Shown here: piece after piece, positions 17,347-26,587 of the stretch
How positions within the stretch are numbered: position 1 is the first letter of the stretch
How the letters are laid out: each line of letters begins with the position of its first letter
The notes under the pieces: model-generated
Told to the model about the DNA's origin: nothing
What the model saw: only the letters and a program-made list of their open reading frames with translations
Databases searched by the model: none
Position numbers and translations under genes: made by a program
From: CAVUAT01 sp963848045
Lineage (GTDB): Bacteria; Actinomycetota; Thermoleophilia; Solirubrobacterales; 70-9
Assembly (NCBI GenBank): GCA_963848045.1
Contig: CAWKCC010000002.1
Coordinates: 1-64,000, forward strand
Reading direction: 5' to 3'
Length of the DNA: 64,000 bases

Positions 17347-17488
17347 TCCGTGGGCGCCTGGATCGCCGTGATCCTGCAGCTCTCGCACCGCCGCACGGGC
17401 TTTCCTCGCTGAGCGGGGCTGAGAGGGGAGTTGCGGGCGGGCTCAGGCGACCGGTCGTGGGCCGCCCCGCGGCTATGCTCGGCCGGCG

Positions 17489-18436
<948 letters not shown>

Positions 18437-18439
18437 GCC

Positions 18440-18814
18440 GTGGTCGAGGCGCTCGAGGGCATGGTGGCGGGCACGCTCGGCTTCCGCGCCCGGGGCAAGC
18501 TCGAGGCCGCCGACTTCACCGAGGTGATCATGCCCCCGGTGCACGACGTCTTCGCAAACGGCGGCGAGCTGAGGGTGGTGTTCGTGCTCGACGACGACTT
18601 CGAGGCCCACGACCCCAGGGCGCTGTGGGAGGACGTCAAGGCCGACTTCGAGGTGGGCGTGCTGCACCGCGACAGCGTCAAGCGCACAGCGGTGGTCAGC
18701 GACCTCGGCTGGGTGAGCCGCTGGATGGCGGTCTTCGGCTGGATGAGCCCGGGCGAGATCGAGCTGTTCGCGCTGGGCCAGTTCGAGAAGGCGAAGGTCT
18801 GGGTGGCGGGCTAG
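18440..18814 (+). CDS. SpoIIAA-like (STAS/SEC14-type) protein
   Basis: A 124-residue alpha/beta protein, FRARGKLEAADFTEVIMPPV then GELRVVFVLDDDFEAHDPRA and FGWMSPGEIELFALGQFEKA, the pattern of the SpoIIAA-like family with a STAS-type fold. Members are small cytosolic proteins of unsettled role. The GTG start is 3 bp after the UDP-xylose synthase, so translation is probably coupled. Its stop overlaps the stop of the convergent gene at 18811 by 3 bp. Confidence 0.75.
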   Translation: MVEALEGMVAGTLGFRARGKLEAADFTEVIMPPVHDVFANGGELRVVFVLDDDFEAHDPRALWEDVKADFEVGVLHRDSVKRTAVVSDLGWVSRWMAVFGWMSPGEIELFALGQFEKAKVWVAG

Positions 18815-19536
18815 CGCCTCTTCGCCCGCCGGCACTTCTTGGCCGGGGCGGCGCCCTTCTTCCCCTTCTTCCCCTTCTTCCCCTTCTTCCCCTTCTTCCT
18901 CTTCTTCTTGCACTTCTTGGTCGCGGGCGCAGGCAGGACGTCAGCGACCTCGCAGCCGGTCAGGACATCCAGACCCGCTCGATCGGCCTGAGCGGCGTCG
19001 ATGCCGGCTCCGCAGTCGCCGGCATCGGCGACGCCGTCGCGGAGCAGCAGGATGTCGGCGTCGGGACCGCCGAGCGCGGAATCGGCCAAGCCGCTGCCGA
19101 TCAGCAGGTCGCCGCCGTAGCCGCCGTCCAGCGTGTTCGGCTGGCTGACGCCCGTGAACCCGGCGGCGGCCGTGACGGCGGAGAGGTCAAGCGTGTCGCC
19201 GCCGTCGTTGCCGAACACCGAGAGCCGGGAGGGTGTGCCGCAGGCGACCGCCGTGTTGAAGGTGCCCTGCGGGGCGCCGTTGACCGTGTAGTCGAACACG
19301 ACGCTGCCCGCACTGCAGTAGACCCTGAACTGCTCGGGGTCGAAGCCACACGGTGCCGTGCCGGCAATCGAGAGGTTGCCCGCGGCGATCCCGTAGGTGG
19401 GAGCAGGACACGGTGCGGCTCGAGCCTGCTCTGGGGCGTCCGAGGCCAACAGCAGGGTTGCGAGGATCGCGGTGCCGCCGAGGACGGCGGCTACCCGGGT
19501 CCGCAGATCTCCGATTGCGCGCGGTGCGGGCATCAT
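18811..19536 (-). CDS. Secreted Ca-binding-repeat-like protein with (GKK)n basic tail
   Basis: About 241 residues. The signal sequence (RVAAVLGGTAILATLLLASD) ends near QARA. The body reads VFGNDGGDTLDLSA, NTLDGGYGGDLLIGSGLADS and ALGGPDADILLLRD, i.e. RTX-like GGxGxD turns, and ends with GDCGAGIDAAQADRAGLDVL plus GCE, a Cys/Asp pattern seen in actinobacterial Ca-binding repeat proteins. The last ~35 residues are Lys/Arg/Gly with GKK repeats and two Cys. ATG 19536 is chosen over TTG 19542. The tail makes it the third basic-tailed secreted protein in the window. Confidence 0.75.
   Translation of the reverse strand: MMPAPRAIGDLRTRVAAVLGGTAILATLLLASDAPEQARAAPCPAPTYGIAAGNLSIAGTAPCGFDPEQFRVYCSAGSVVFDYTVNGAPQGTFNTAVACGTPSRLSVFGNDGGDTLDLSAVTAAAGFTGVSQPNTLDGGYGGDLLIGSGLADSALGGPDADILLLRDGVADAGDCGAGIDAAQADRAGLDVLTGCEVADVLPAPATKKCKKKRKKGKKGKKGKKGKKGAAPAKKCRRAKRR
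18854..18898. repeat. Five exact 9-bp repeats encoding the GKK tail
   Basis: CCCTTCTTC is repeated five times without change. On the minus strand this encodes Glu-free (GKK)n. Because the unit is 9 bp, slippage keeps the frame and alters only tail length. Confidence 0.9.
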
Positions 19537-19552
19537 GGGCAAGTTAGTGGTG

Positions 19553-19936
19553 TCAGCCGCCCAGGTCCAGGCCGAGCCAGACGATCACCAGGCTGACCAG
19601 CAGGATCGCGGCCTGCAGCGCATGGGCGCGAGACCAGCGCAGATGGGCGCCGATCAGCGCGGCGACCACGACGAAGAGGCCGAGCTTGACCTGAAGCGTG
19701 GGGTCGTCCCAGAGCTGGTAGTGGCCGGCCATGGCGGCGCCGGTGGCGAGCAGGATCGCGAGGGCCACCAGGGAGCCCCAGCCGAAGCGACGCGCGATCG
19801 CGCGCATCCGGGTGCGGTCCTGCTCGCCGCCCTCGACCGGCACCACGGCGACGGCGATCAGGAGCTGGCCGCCGACGAAGAACGCCATCGCCAGCAGGTG
19901 CAGGTAGAGGACCCCCTGCCAGAAGTCCGCGTCCAC
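19553..19936 (-). CDS. CopD-like small membrane protein
   Basis: A 127-residue protein with four predicted helices: LYLHLLAMAFFVGGQLLIAV, GWGSLVALAILLATGAAMAG, LGLFVVVAALIGAH and LQAAILLVSLVIVWLGL. His residues sit at helix ends (LHLLAM, GHYQLW, AHLRW), which resembles the small CopD-like or cytochrome-like integral membrane family. A haem or metal role is possible but unproven. The start is GTG 19936. It sits 10 bp downstream of the SDR gene on the same strand, so co-transcription is likely. Confidence 0.6.
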   Translation of the reverse strand: MDADFWQGVLYLHLLAMAFFVGGQLLIAVAVVPVEGGEQDRTRMRAIARRFGWGSLVALAILLATGAAMAGHYQLWDDPTLQVKLGLFVVVAALIGAHLRWSRAHALQAAILLVSLVIVWLGLDLGG

Positions 19937-19946
19937 CGCGCTCGCC

Positions 19947-20837
19947 CTACCGCGCCTCGGGCGCGTCGTTGGGGAGCTTCATGTTGCGGCGCATCAGGGA
20001 GTCGAAGCGCTTGTCGCCCACCAGGCGCTGCAACCCGTACATGATCTTGGCGTCCTTGCCGATCAGGTAGCGGGTATTGGGGTTGTCCGCGCTGATCGCC
20101 TTCTCGATCACCTTGGCCACCTCGAGGGGCTCGATGCCGCGCTCGGCGGTCTCGCCCATGACGCGCTTCATGGCCGCGAGCTGGGAGCCGTAGAGGCGCT
20201 TGCCCTCGGGGCCCAGCTCGGCCTCGGCCCGCTCGAACTCGTTGGTGCCGCGCTCCCAGATCGCGGTCGCGATCGATCCGGGCTCGATCACCACGACGTC
20301 CATCTTCCAGGGCTTGATCTCGCGACGCAGGGCGTCGGCCAGGCCCTCGAGCCCGAACTTGGCCGCGTTGTAGGCCGAGAAGAAGGGCGAGGCGACCCGC
20401 CCGCCGATCGAGGTGATGAAGATGATCGTGCCCTCGCCGCGGCGAACCAGCGGCAGGAACGCCTGGGTGACGGCGTACTGGCCGGTCAGGTTGACGTCGA
20501 TCACCTTCTGGAACTCGGCGACCGGCAGGTGCTCGACGGGGCCCGCGGTGGCGACCCCGGCGTTGTTGACGAGGCCGACCAGGCCCTCCTGGCCGACGGC
20601 GCTCGCCACCTGCTCGCTCGCCGCGGCGATCGAGTCGGCCTCGGTGACGTCGATCATGATCGGCGTGAGCCTGCCGGTGGTGCTCGACCTGGCCAGGGCC
20701 TCGGCGTCCTTGGGCTTTCGCACCCCGGCGAACACGCGGTAGCCCTCCTCGTCCAGATAGAGGGCGGTCTCGCGCCCGATGCCCGTGGAGGCACCGGTGA
20801 TCACGACCGCGCCCCTCTGCTGGCTCGCCATAGGCAT
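19947..20837 (-). CDS. SDR family oxidoreductase
   Basis: A 296-residue classical short-chain dehydrogenase: VITGASTGIGRETALYL (NAD(P)-binding TGxxxGIG), VNNAGVA, ITSIGGRVASPFFSAYNAAK (Ser and the YxxxK pair) and EPGSIATAIW after the active site. An Arg after beta-2 (VRKPKD) suggests NADP preference. A longer C-terminal tail (MYGLQRLVGDKRFDSLMRRN) is like retinol-dehydrogenase-type SDRs. The substrate is unknown. Confidence 0.82.
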   Translation of the reverse strand: MPMASQQRGAVVITGASTGIGRETALYLDEEGYRVFAGVRKPKDAEALARSSTTGRLTPIMIDVTEADSIAAASEQVASAVGQEGLVGLVNNAGVATAGPVEHLPVAEFQKVIDVNLTGQYAVTQAFLPLVRRGEGTIIFITSIGGRVASPFFSAYNAAKFGLEGLADALRREIKPWKMDVVVIEPGSIATAIWERGTNEFERAEAELGPEGKRLYGSQLAAMKRVMGETAERGIEPLEVAKVIEKAISADNPNTRYLIGKDAKIMYGLQRLVGDKRFDSLMRRNMKLPNDAPEAR

Positions 20838-20897
20838 GGCAGCCTAGCCAGTCGGGCCTGCCGGCCCCGGCTCCCACGCCACCGCGATACTGCCGCG

Positions 20898-21983
20898 ATG
20901 CCCACCGTCCTCGCCGTAGTCGGCGCACGCCCCAACTTCGTCAAGATGGCCCCCGTCACCGAGGCGCTCGCCGGCGCCGAGGGGGTGCAGGTGCGGCTGC
21001 TGCACACCGGCCAGCACTACGACCGGGCCCTCTCGGGCGGGTTGATCGAGCGCCTCGGCATGCCGCAGCCCGACGCCAACCTGGGGGTCGGCTCGAGCAG
21101 CCACGCCGAGCAGACCGCGAAGGTGATGGCGGGGGTCGAGGCCGACCTGCGCGAGCACCCGGCGGAGCTGGTGCTGGTCGCGGGCGACGTGAACTCGACG
21201 ATGGCGGCCGCGCTGGCCGCGACCAAGCTCAACGTCGCGGTCGCCCACCTGGAGTCGGGGCTGCGCTCGCGCGACTGGTCTATGCCCGAGGAGGTCAACC
21301 GCGTGGTCACCGACCGGGTCAGCGACCTGCTGCTCTGCACCTCGGAGGACGCCGTCGAGAACCTCGCCGCCGAGGGCATGGTGGCCGGTGTCGAGCTGGT
21401 CGGCAACACGATGATCGACAGCCTCCTCCGCATCCTCGACGACACCGACCGCGAGGCCGTGCTGGAGGCCGCGGGGGTCGCGGCGGGAGAGTACGTGCTG
21501 GTCACGCTGCACCGCCCCGCCCTGGTCGACGACCCCGAGAAGCTGGCCGATGTGATCGAGGTGCTCGGCGAGATCGCCGGGAGCGCCCCCGTGCTCTTCC
21601 CGGCCCACCCCCGCACCGTCGCCGACCTGGAGAGCTCGGGGATCGAGCTGCCCGAGGGCCTTCGGATCGCCGAGCCACTGGACTACGCCGAGTTCATCGC
21701 GCTCGAGGCCGAGGCGCGACTGGTGATCACCGATTCCGGAGGGGTGCAGGAGGAGACCTCGGTGCTGGGGGTGCCCTGCGTCACCTACCGCGAGACCACC
21801 GAGCGGCCGGTGACCGTCGAGCTCGGAACCAACGCCCTGGTCGGCGTCGATCCCGATGCCCTGCGCGAGGCGGCCGCCGAGGCGCTGGCCGCCGGCCCAC
21901 CGGCCGAGCCTCCGCGCATCCCCCACTGGGACGGCGAGGCGGGACCGCGCGCCGCCCAGGCGGTCGTATCCTTCCTCGCCTGA
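20898..21983 (+). CDS. wecB: UDP-N-acetylglucosamine 2-epimerase
   Basis: A 361-residue GT-B-fold epimerase. VVGARPNFVKMAPVTEAL and LLHTGQHYD open the protein; AHLESGLRS, LFPAHPRTVADL and ITDSGGVQEETSVLGVPCVT (the UDP-binding loop) and RETTERPVTVELGTN close it. It interconverts UDP-GlcNAc and UDP-ManNAc, a precursor of surface polysaccharides. The TGA overlaps the next ATG in TGATG, so a glycosyltransferase is coupled to it, and a DUF2304 protein follows in the same way. Confidence 0.9.
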   Translation: MPTVLAVVGARPNFVKMAPVTEALAGAEGVQVRLLHTGQHYDRALSGGLIERLGMPQPDANLGVGSSSHAEQTAKVMAGVEADLREHPAELVLVAGDVNSTMAAALAATKLNVAVAHLESGLRSRDWSMPEEVNRVVTDRVSDLLLCTSEDAVENLAAEGMVAGVELVGNTMIDSLLRILDDTDREAVLEAAGVAAGEYVLVTLHRPALVDDPEKLADVIEVLGEIAGSAPVLFPAHPRTVADLESSGIELPEGLRIAEPLDYAEFIALEAEARLVITDSGGVQEETSVLGVPCVTYRETTERPVTVELGTNALVGVDPDALREAAAEALAAGPPAEPPRIPHWDGEAGPRAAQAVVSFLA

Positions 21984-22765
21984 TGAAGGCTGCCGCGAAA
22001 AACGCCCGCAAAGTGGCGATCGTGCCCGCTCTCGACGAGCAGGCGGCGATCGGGGGCGTGGTGGCGGAGTTGCGCCGCGAGGCGCCCGACTACGACGTGC
22101 TCGTCGTTGACGACGGCTCCAGCGACGAGACCGCGGCGCGCGCCCGCGAGGCGGGCGCGATCGTGCTCTCCCACCCCTTCAACCTCGGGATCGGCGGCGC
22201 CGTGCAGTCGGGCTACCGCTACGCCTTCCTGCACGGCTACGAGATCGCGGTGCAGGTGGACGGCGACGGGCAGCACGACCCCTCGCAGGTGGCGAGGCTG
22301 GAGCAGGCCCTGCACGCGGGCGAGGCCGAGATGGTCTGGGGCAGCCGCTTCATCGAGCAGGCCGGCTACGAGGTCTCGCGGGCGCGGCGCTCGGGCCAGC
22401 TGATCTTCGCGCGCATCGTCTCGGCGATCACCCGCGAGCCGGTCTCGGACCCCACCTCGGGCTTCCGCATGACCAACCGCCGCGGCATCGAGCTGTTCGC
22501 CCGCGACTACCCCCACGACTTCCCGGAGGTCGAGGCGATCCTGATGGTGCACGCCCACGACATGTCGATTCAGGAGGTGCCGGTGCGGATGCGCGAGCGC
22601 ACGCACGGGCGCTCCTCGATCGGCAGCCTCGACGCCCCCTATTACATGGCGCGCGTGCTGCTGGCGATCTTCGTGGGGCTGTTCAGGCGCCGGCCGGTGC
22701 CGCCTCCCGAGGACGGCTGGCTGGCGACGCCCCCCTCCGAGGCGCTCGAAGGCGCCTCGCGCTGA
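21983..22765 (+). CDS. Family 2 glycosyltransferase (dolichol-phosphate mannosyltransferase-like)
   Basis: A 260-residue GT-A enzyme: VAIVPALDEQAAIGGVVAEL, VLVVDDGSSDETAARAREAG, AVQVDGDGQHDPSQVARLEQ (DxD-type motif) and SDPTSGFRMTNRRGIELFAR. This arrangement matches polyprenyl-phosphate sugar transferases. The C-terminus has one possible membrane segment (ARVLLAIFVGLF). It overlaps the upstream wecB-like and the downstream DUF2304 genes by one base each, so the three form a surface-glycan operon. Confidence 0.87.
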   Translation: MKAAAKNARKVAIVPALDEQAAIGGVVAELRREAPDYDVLVVDDGSSDETAARAREAGAIVLSHPFNLGIGGAVQSGYRYAFLHGYEIAVQVDGDGQHDPSQVARLEQALHAGEAEMVWGSRFIEQAGYEVSRARRSGQLIFARIVSAITREPVSDPTSGFRMTNRRGIELFARDYPHDFPEVEAILMVHAHDMSIQEVPVRMRERTHGRSSIGSLDAPYYMARVLLAIFVGLFRRRPVPPPEDGWLATPPSEALEGASR

Positions 22766-23193
22766 TGGCTGCGCTTGTGGCCGCATCGAGCACCCTCGAC
22801 ACCCGCGTGCAGATCATCGCGATCGCGGGATCGGCGCTGCTCTTCGTCTTCGTGCTGGAGCTGCTGCGGCGGCGGCACCTCGGCGAGCCCTACGCGATCC
22901 TCTGGCTGGGCGCCTCGGTGGTGCTGCTGGTGCTCTCGGTCTGGGACGACCTGCTGGACTCCTTCGCCGACCTGATGGGGATCGAGACCCCGGCCAACGC
23001 CCTGTTCGTGGTCGGATTCGGCTTCGTATTGGTGCTGCTCTTGAGCTTCTCCTCGGTGCTCTCGCGGCTCTCGCGCGAGAACAAGCTGCTGGCCCAGGAG
23101 ATCGCGCGGCTCAACCGCGAGCGCGAGGCCCAGGCGCCACAGGCGGCCCCCACGCCCGCGCCGGCGCGGGAGGAATCGCCCATTCCCAAGTAG
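22765..23193 (+). CDS. DUF2304 membrane protein
   Basis: A 142-residue protein with three helices: VQIIAIAGSALLFVFVLELL, AILWLGASVVLLVLSVWDDL and ANALFVVGFGFVLVLLLSF. A coiled-coil-like tail (RLSRENKLLAQEIARLNRER) and a Pro/Ala end follow. This is the DUF2304 layout; the family is usually encoded next to GT2 enzymes, as here, and probably helps lipid-linked sugar transfer (inference). The TGATG junction couples it to the GT2 gene. Confidence 0.85.
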   Translation: MAALVAASSTLDTRVQIIAIAGSALLFVFVLELLRRRHLGEPYAILWLGASVVLLVLSVWDDLLDSFADLMGIETPANALFVVGFGFVLVLLLSFSSVLSRLSRENKLLAQEIARLNREREAQAPQAAPTPAPAREESPIPK

Positions 23194-23231
23194 CGGCAGG
23201 AAAGGCCCCCGCGCGAGGCGAAAGGGCGGGA

Positions 23232-23570
23232 ATGCAGAGCGCAAGCCGCACCCTGATGAAGTCATCGCCGGAGCTCTGGGAGATGATCGACAAGCCCGAG
23301 CGCATGCAGGGGCTGATGTCCTCGCTTCTCGGTCACGCGACCGAGATCGAGGTCGCCGAGCGCCGGCCAGAGCAGCGCCTGGTCTGGGAGTCCCGCAGCG
23401 CGCCTGAGCCTGGGCGGATCGAGGTCGAGATCGCCGAGAAGGGCTGGGGCACGCATGTGGAGCTGAGCGCCAGCTGCGCCGGCGAGGGCCAGCGCCTGGA
23501 GGGCTGGCTCGAGGCCGTGATGGAGGAGCTCTCGATCCCCGAGAAGCGCCCCTTCGAGGGCATCGTCTGA
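23232..23570 (+). CDS. Small conserved protein, possibly SRPBCC-fold
   Basis: A 112-residue protein: SASRTLMKSSPELWEMIDKP, then IEVAERRPEQRLVWESR and IEVEIAEKGWGTHVELSASC, and a final helix. The order helix, several strands, helix fits a small SRPBCC/START-like fold, with the N-terminal SPELWEMI resembling the family opening, but no diagnostic residue is seen. It lies 38 bp after the DUF2304 gene and 162 bp before the mutase gene. Function is unknown. Confidence 0.5.
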   Translation: MQSASRTLMKSSPELWEMIDKPERMQGLMSSLLGHATEIEVAERRPEQRLVWESRSAPEPGRIEVEIAEKGWGTHVELSASCAGEGQRLEGWLEAVMEELSIPEKRPFEGIV

Positions 23571-23732
23571 GCCCCCTGCGAGCTCGGCCCAATCTCCAGA
23601 CGGTTCGCGCGACGCTCGCGCGCCTCCGCGTGGCCCCCTCCCGGAGCAGCCACCCGGCGGGCCGGCCGCAGCGGGCCGGATTCGGAGGAGCCGATCGTCG
23701 CGCCGAGGGCCGCCGATCTATCCTCTGGCGCG

Positions 23733-25436
23733 ATGGCCACGCGACCCAAGGGCGACGCGGAGACCGAGGGCGCCTCGGATAACGGGGCGCCGCCCGAGCG
23801 GGGCACGGGAACCGGCGAGGACGATCTGCACCGCTACATCGCACCCCTGGTCGGGCCCGACGACGAGCGGGTGATCACCGACTCGGGGATCGAGATCGAG
23901 GCGCTGTATGAGGAGGGCGACGTGGCGCCCGGGCTGCAGGAGCGGCTGGGCGAGCCGGGCTCGTACCCGTTCACCCGGGGCATCCACAAGCGCATGTACC
24001 GCGACCGGCTCTGGACGATGCGCCAGTACGCGGGCTTCGCGACCCCCGAGGACACCAACGAGCGCTACCGCTACCTGACCGAGCACGGCTCGACCGGCCT
24101 CTCGATGGCCTTCGACCTGCCGACCCAGCTCGGACGGGATTCCGACGACAGGCTCTGCGCCGGCGAGGTCGGCCGCACGGGCGTCCCGATAGACACGATC
24201 GAGGACATGCGGATCTGCTTCGACCAGATCTCGCTGGCCGAGGTCTCGACCTCGATGACCATCAACGCGCCGGCGGCGATCCTGCTCCTGCTCTACGAGC
24301 TGGTCGGCGAGGAGCAGGGGGTGCCGTCAACCGAGCTGCGCGGCACGGTGCAGAACGACGTGCTCAAGGAGTACATGGCGCGCGGCAACTACATCTACCC
24401 CCCGGAGCCGACGATGCGGCTGACCACCGACATCTTCGCCTACTGCGACCAGAACATCCCCAAGTGGAACACGATCTCGATCAGCGGGTACCACATCCGC
24501 GAGAAGGGCTGCTCGGCCGTGCAGGAGGTCGCCTTCACGCTGGCCAACGCGATCGCCTACGTCGAGGGCGGCATCGCCGCCGGGCTCGACGTGAACCGCT
24601 TCGGCCAGCGCCTCGCCTTCTTCTTCAACTGCCACAACAACGTCTTCCAGGAGGTCGCCAAGTTCCGCGCGGTGCGCCGGATGTGGGCGAAGATCATGAG
24701 GGAGCGCTTCGGGGCCACCGACGAGAAGGCCCAGACGATCCGCTTCCACACCCAGACCGGCGGGGTGACGCTGCAGGCCCAGCAGCCCGAGGTCAACATC
24801 ATCAGGGTCGCCCTGCAGGGCTTCGCGGCGGTGGCGGGGGGCACCCAGTCGCTGCACACCAACGGCTTCGACGAGGCGCTGGCGCTGCCCACCGAGCGCT
24901 CCGCCCGGATCGCGCTGCGCACCCAGCAGGTGCTGGCCCATGAGTCGGGGGTCGCCGACACCGTCGATCCCTTCGCCGGCTCCTACTTCGTCGAATCGCT
25001 CACCGACGAGATCGAGGAGCGCTCCTGGGAGCTGATGGACAAGGTCGAGCAGATGGGCGGCTCCGTCAACGCCCTGGACTTCATGCAGAAGGAGATCGAG
25101 GAGTCGGCCGCCTCCTACCACGAGCGCTACAGCACGGGCCAGGACATCATCGTCGGCGTCAACCGCTACCAGACCGACGTCATCGACGAGGTCGAGATCC
25201 TCAAGGTGGACCCGGAGTCCGAGCAGCGCCAGCTCGACCGCCTGGCGAAGTGGAAGGCCGAGCCGCGACCAGACCGGGGTGGACGCGCGCTCGCCGAGCT
25301 GCGCGACGTTGCCGAGGGCGACGCCAACCTGCTGCCTCCGATCAAGGAGGCCCTGCGCGCCGGAGCCTCGATCGGCGAGGTCTGCAACGCGATGCGAGAC
25401 GTCTTCGGCGAGTACCGCGGCGGCGCCTTCTTCTAG
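23733..25436 (+). CDS. Methylmalonyl-CoA mutase-type large subunit (no B12 domain)
   Basis: A 567-residue acyl-CoA mutase barrel. RGIHKRMYRDRLWTMRQYAG, MAFDLPTQLGRDSDD, GTVQNDVLKEYMARGNYIYP, FHTQTGGVTLQAQQPEVNI and AVAGGTQSLHTNGFDEALAL are all family hallmarks. It ends GEVCNAMRDVFGEYRGGAFF. The Tyr and Arg in QYAG and MARGNYI look like the residues that favour methylmalonyl-CoA over isobutyryl-CoA (by-eye comparison, uncertain). The cobalamin-binding domain is absent, so a separate small subunit is required and is not in this window. It would feed the propionate route with the carboxylase and SucCD genes here. Confidence 0.87.
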   Translation: MATRPKGDAETEGASDNGAPPERGTGTGEDDLHRYIAPLVGPDDERVITDSGIEIEALYEEGDVAPGLQERLGEPGSYPFTRGIHKRMYRDRLWTMRQYAGFATPEDTNERYRYLTEHGSTGLSMAFDLPTQLGRDSDDRLCAGEVGRTGVPIDTIEDMRICFDQISLAEVSTSMTINAPAAILLLLYELVGEEQGVPSTELRGTVQNDVLKEYMARGNYIYPPEPTMRLTTDIFAYCDQNIPKWNTISISGYHIREKGCSAVQEVAFTLANAIAYVEGGIAAGLDVNRFGQRLAFFFNCHNNVFQEVAKFRAVRRMWAKIMRERFGATDEKAQTIRFHTQTGGVTLQAQQPEVNIIRVALQGFAAVAGGTQSLHTNGFDEALALPTERSARIALRTQQVLAHESGVADTVDPFAGSYFVESLTDEIEERSWELMDKVEQMGGSVNALDFMQKEIEESAASYHERYSTGQDIIVGVNRYQTDVIDEVEILKVDPESEQRQLDRLAKWKAEPRPDRGGRALAELRDVAEGDANLLPPIKEALRAGASIGEVCNAMRDVFGEYRGGAFF

Positions 25437-25444
25437 GCCGGCCC

Positions 25445-26587
25445 TTGGGCAGCGAGCGACTCAGCGTAGGGGTGATCGGCTGCGGGCGGGCGGCCCGCGA
25501 CCTGCACCTGCCGGCGCTCGCGCGGAGCAGCGACGCCGATGCCGTCGCGATCGCGGATCCAGACCGCTCCGCACTCGATCGGACGGGGGATCAGTTCGGG
25601 GTGCGGCGCCGCAGCGAGGACTACAGGGAGCTGCTCTTCGACACGGCGATCGAGGCGGTCTGCGTCGCCGCGCCCACGCATCTGCACGCCGAGATCGGGC
25701 TCGCGGCCCTCGACGCCGGCAAGCACGTGTTCGTGGAGAAGCCGCTTGCCCTCTCCCTGGACGAGTGCGATCTGCTCGTCGAGCGCGCCAGGGAGTCGGG
25801 CCTGGCGACGATGGTGGGCTTCAACCTGCGCTGGCACCATCACGTTCGCCGTGCCCGGGAGCTGATCCAGCAAGGCGGGCTGGGTGAGCTGGGCCTGCTG
25901 ACCAGCACATTCGCCTCACCCAGCCTGCTGCGGGAGGTCCCGTCGTGGCGCGCGGACCCCGCGCGCGGCGGAGGCCTGCTCGCGCTGCAGGCTGTCCACC
26001 ACCTGGACCTCTGGCGCTATCTGCTCGGCCAGGAGATCGATCGGGTGCTGTGTGGGGCGACGGGCGAAACCGGCTCGGGTGCCGGGCCCGGGGCCGCCGC
26101 GGTCACCGCCACCAGCTCCGGCGGCGTCCGCATCGCGGGTGCCTTCTGCGCAGTCACGGGCCAGGAGAACGAGTTCAGCGTCTTTGGCTCGGAGGGGTGG
26201 CTGCGGGCCACCCTCTACCGCTTCGACGGTCTCGAGCTGATGCCGCGCGAGTCAACGGGGGGCGATCTCGGTCGCCTGACTCGACGGCCGGGACGATTCC
26301 TGGCCGAGCTCGCTCGGGCCCTGCCGAGACTGCGGCACGGCGGCGACTTCAAGGCCTCCTACGAGGCCGAGTGGCGCCAATTCGTGGCTGCGATCCGCAA
26401 CGACCGCCCGACCGAGTGTGGGTTCGAAGATGGGCGCGAGGCCGCCCGGATCCTGCTTGCCGTGCTGCAATCGGCTGCGGCCGGAGGCACAGTGATGGTG
26501 AAGGACGCCCCGCGAACGATCCAGGACGTCTCCGGGCCGCTCTCGCGCGCCGCGGGCGGCCTGGATGCGAGGAACATTGTCGGCTGA
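25445..26587 (+). CDS. Gfo/Idh/MocA family oxidoreductase
   Basis: About 380 residues. GVIGCGRAARDLHLPALA is the NAD(P)-binding motif, APTHLHAEIGLAALDAGKHV and VEKPLALSLDECDLL hold the EKP catalytic motif, and VGFNLRWHHHVRRARE begins the C-terminal domain. HHLDLWRYLLG gives the conserved His. The family oxidises or epimerises sugars or cyclitols. The TTG at 25445 is 8 bp after the mutase stop; it is likely the first gene of the following glycan cluster, and it overlaps the next glycosyltransferase by 23 bp. Confidence 0.85.
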   Translation: MGSERLSVGVIGCGRAARDLHLPALARSSDADAVAIADPDRSALDRTGDQFGVRRRSEDYRELLFDTAIEAVCVAAPTHLHAEIGLAALDAGKHVFVEKPLALSLDECDLLVERARESGLATMVGFNLRWHHHVRRARELIQQGGLGELGLLTSTFASPSLLREVPSWRADPARGGGLLALQAVHHLDLWRYLLGQEIDRVLCGATGETGSGAGPGAAAVTATSSGGVRIAGAFCAVTGQENEFSVFGSEGWLRATLYRFDGLELMPRESTGGDLGRLTRRPGRFLAELARALPRLRHGGDFKASYEAEWRQFVAAIRNDRPTECGFEDGREAARILLAVLQSAAAGGTVMVKDAPRTIQDVSGPLSRAAGGLDARNIVG

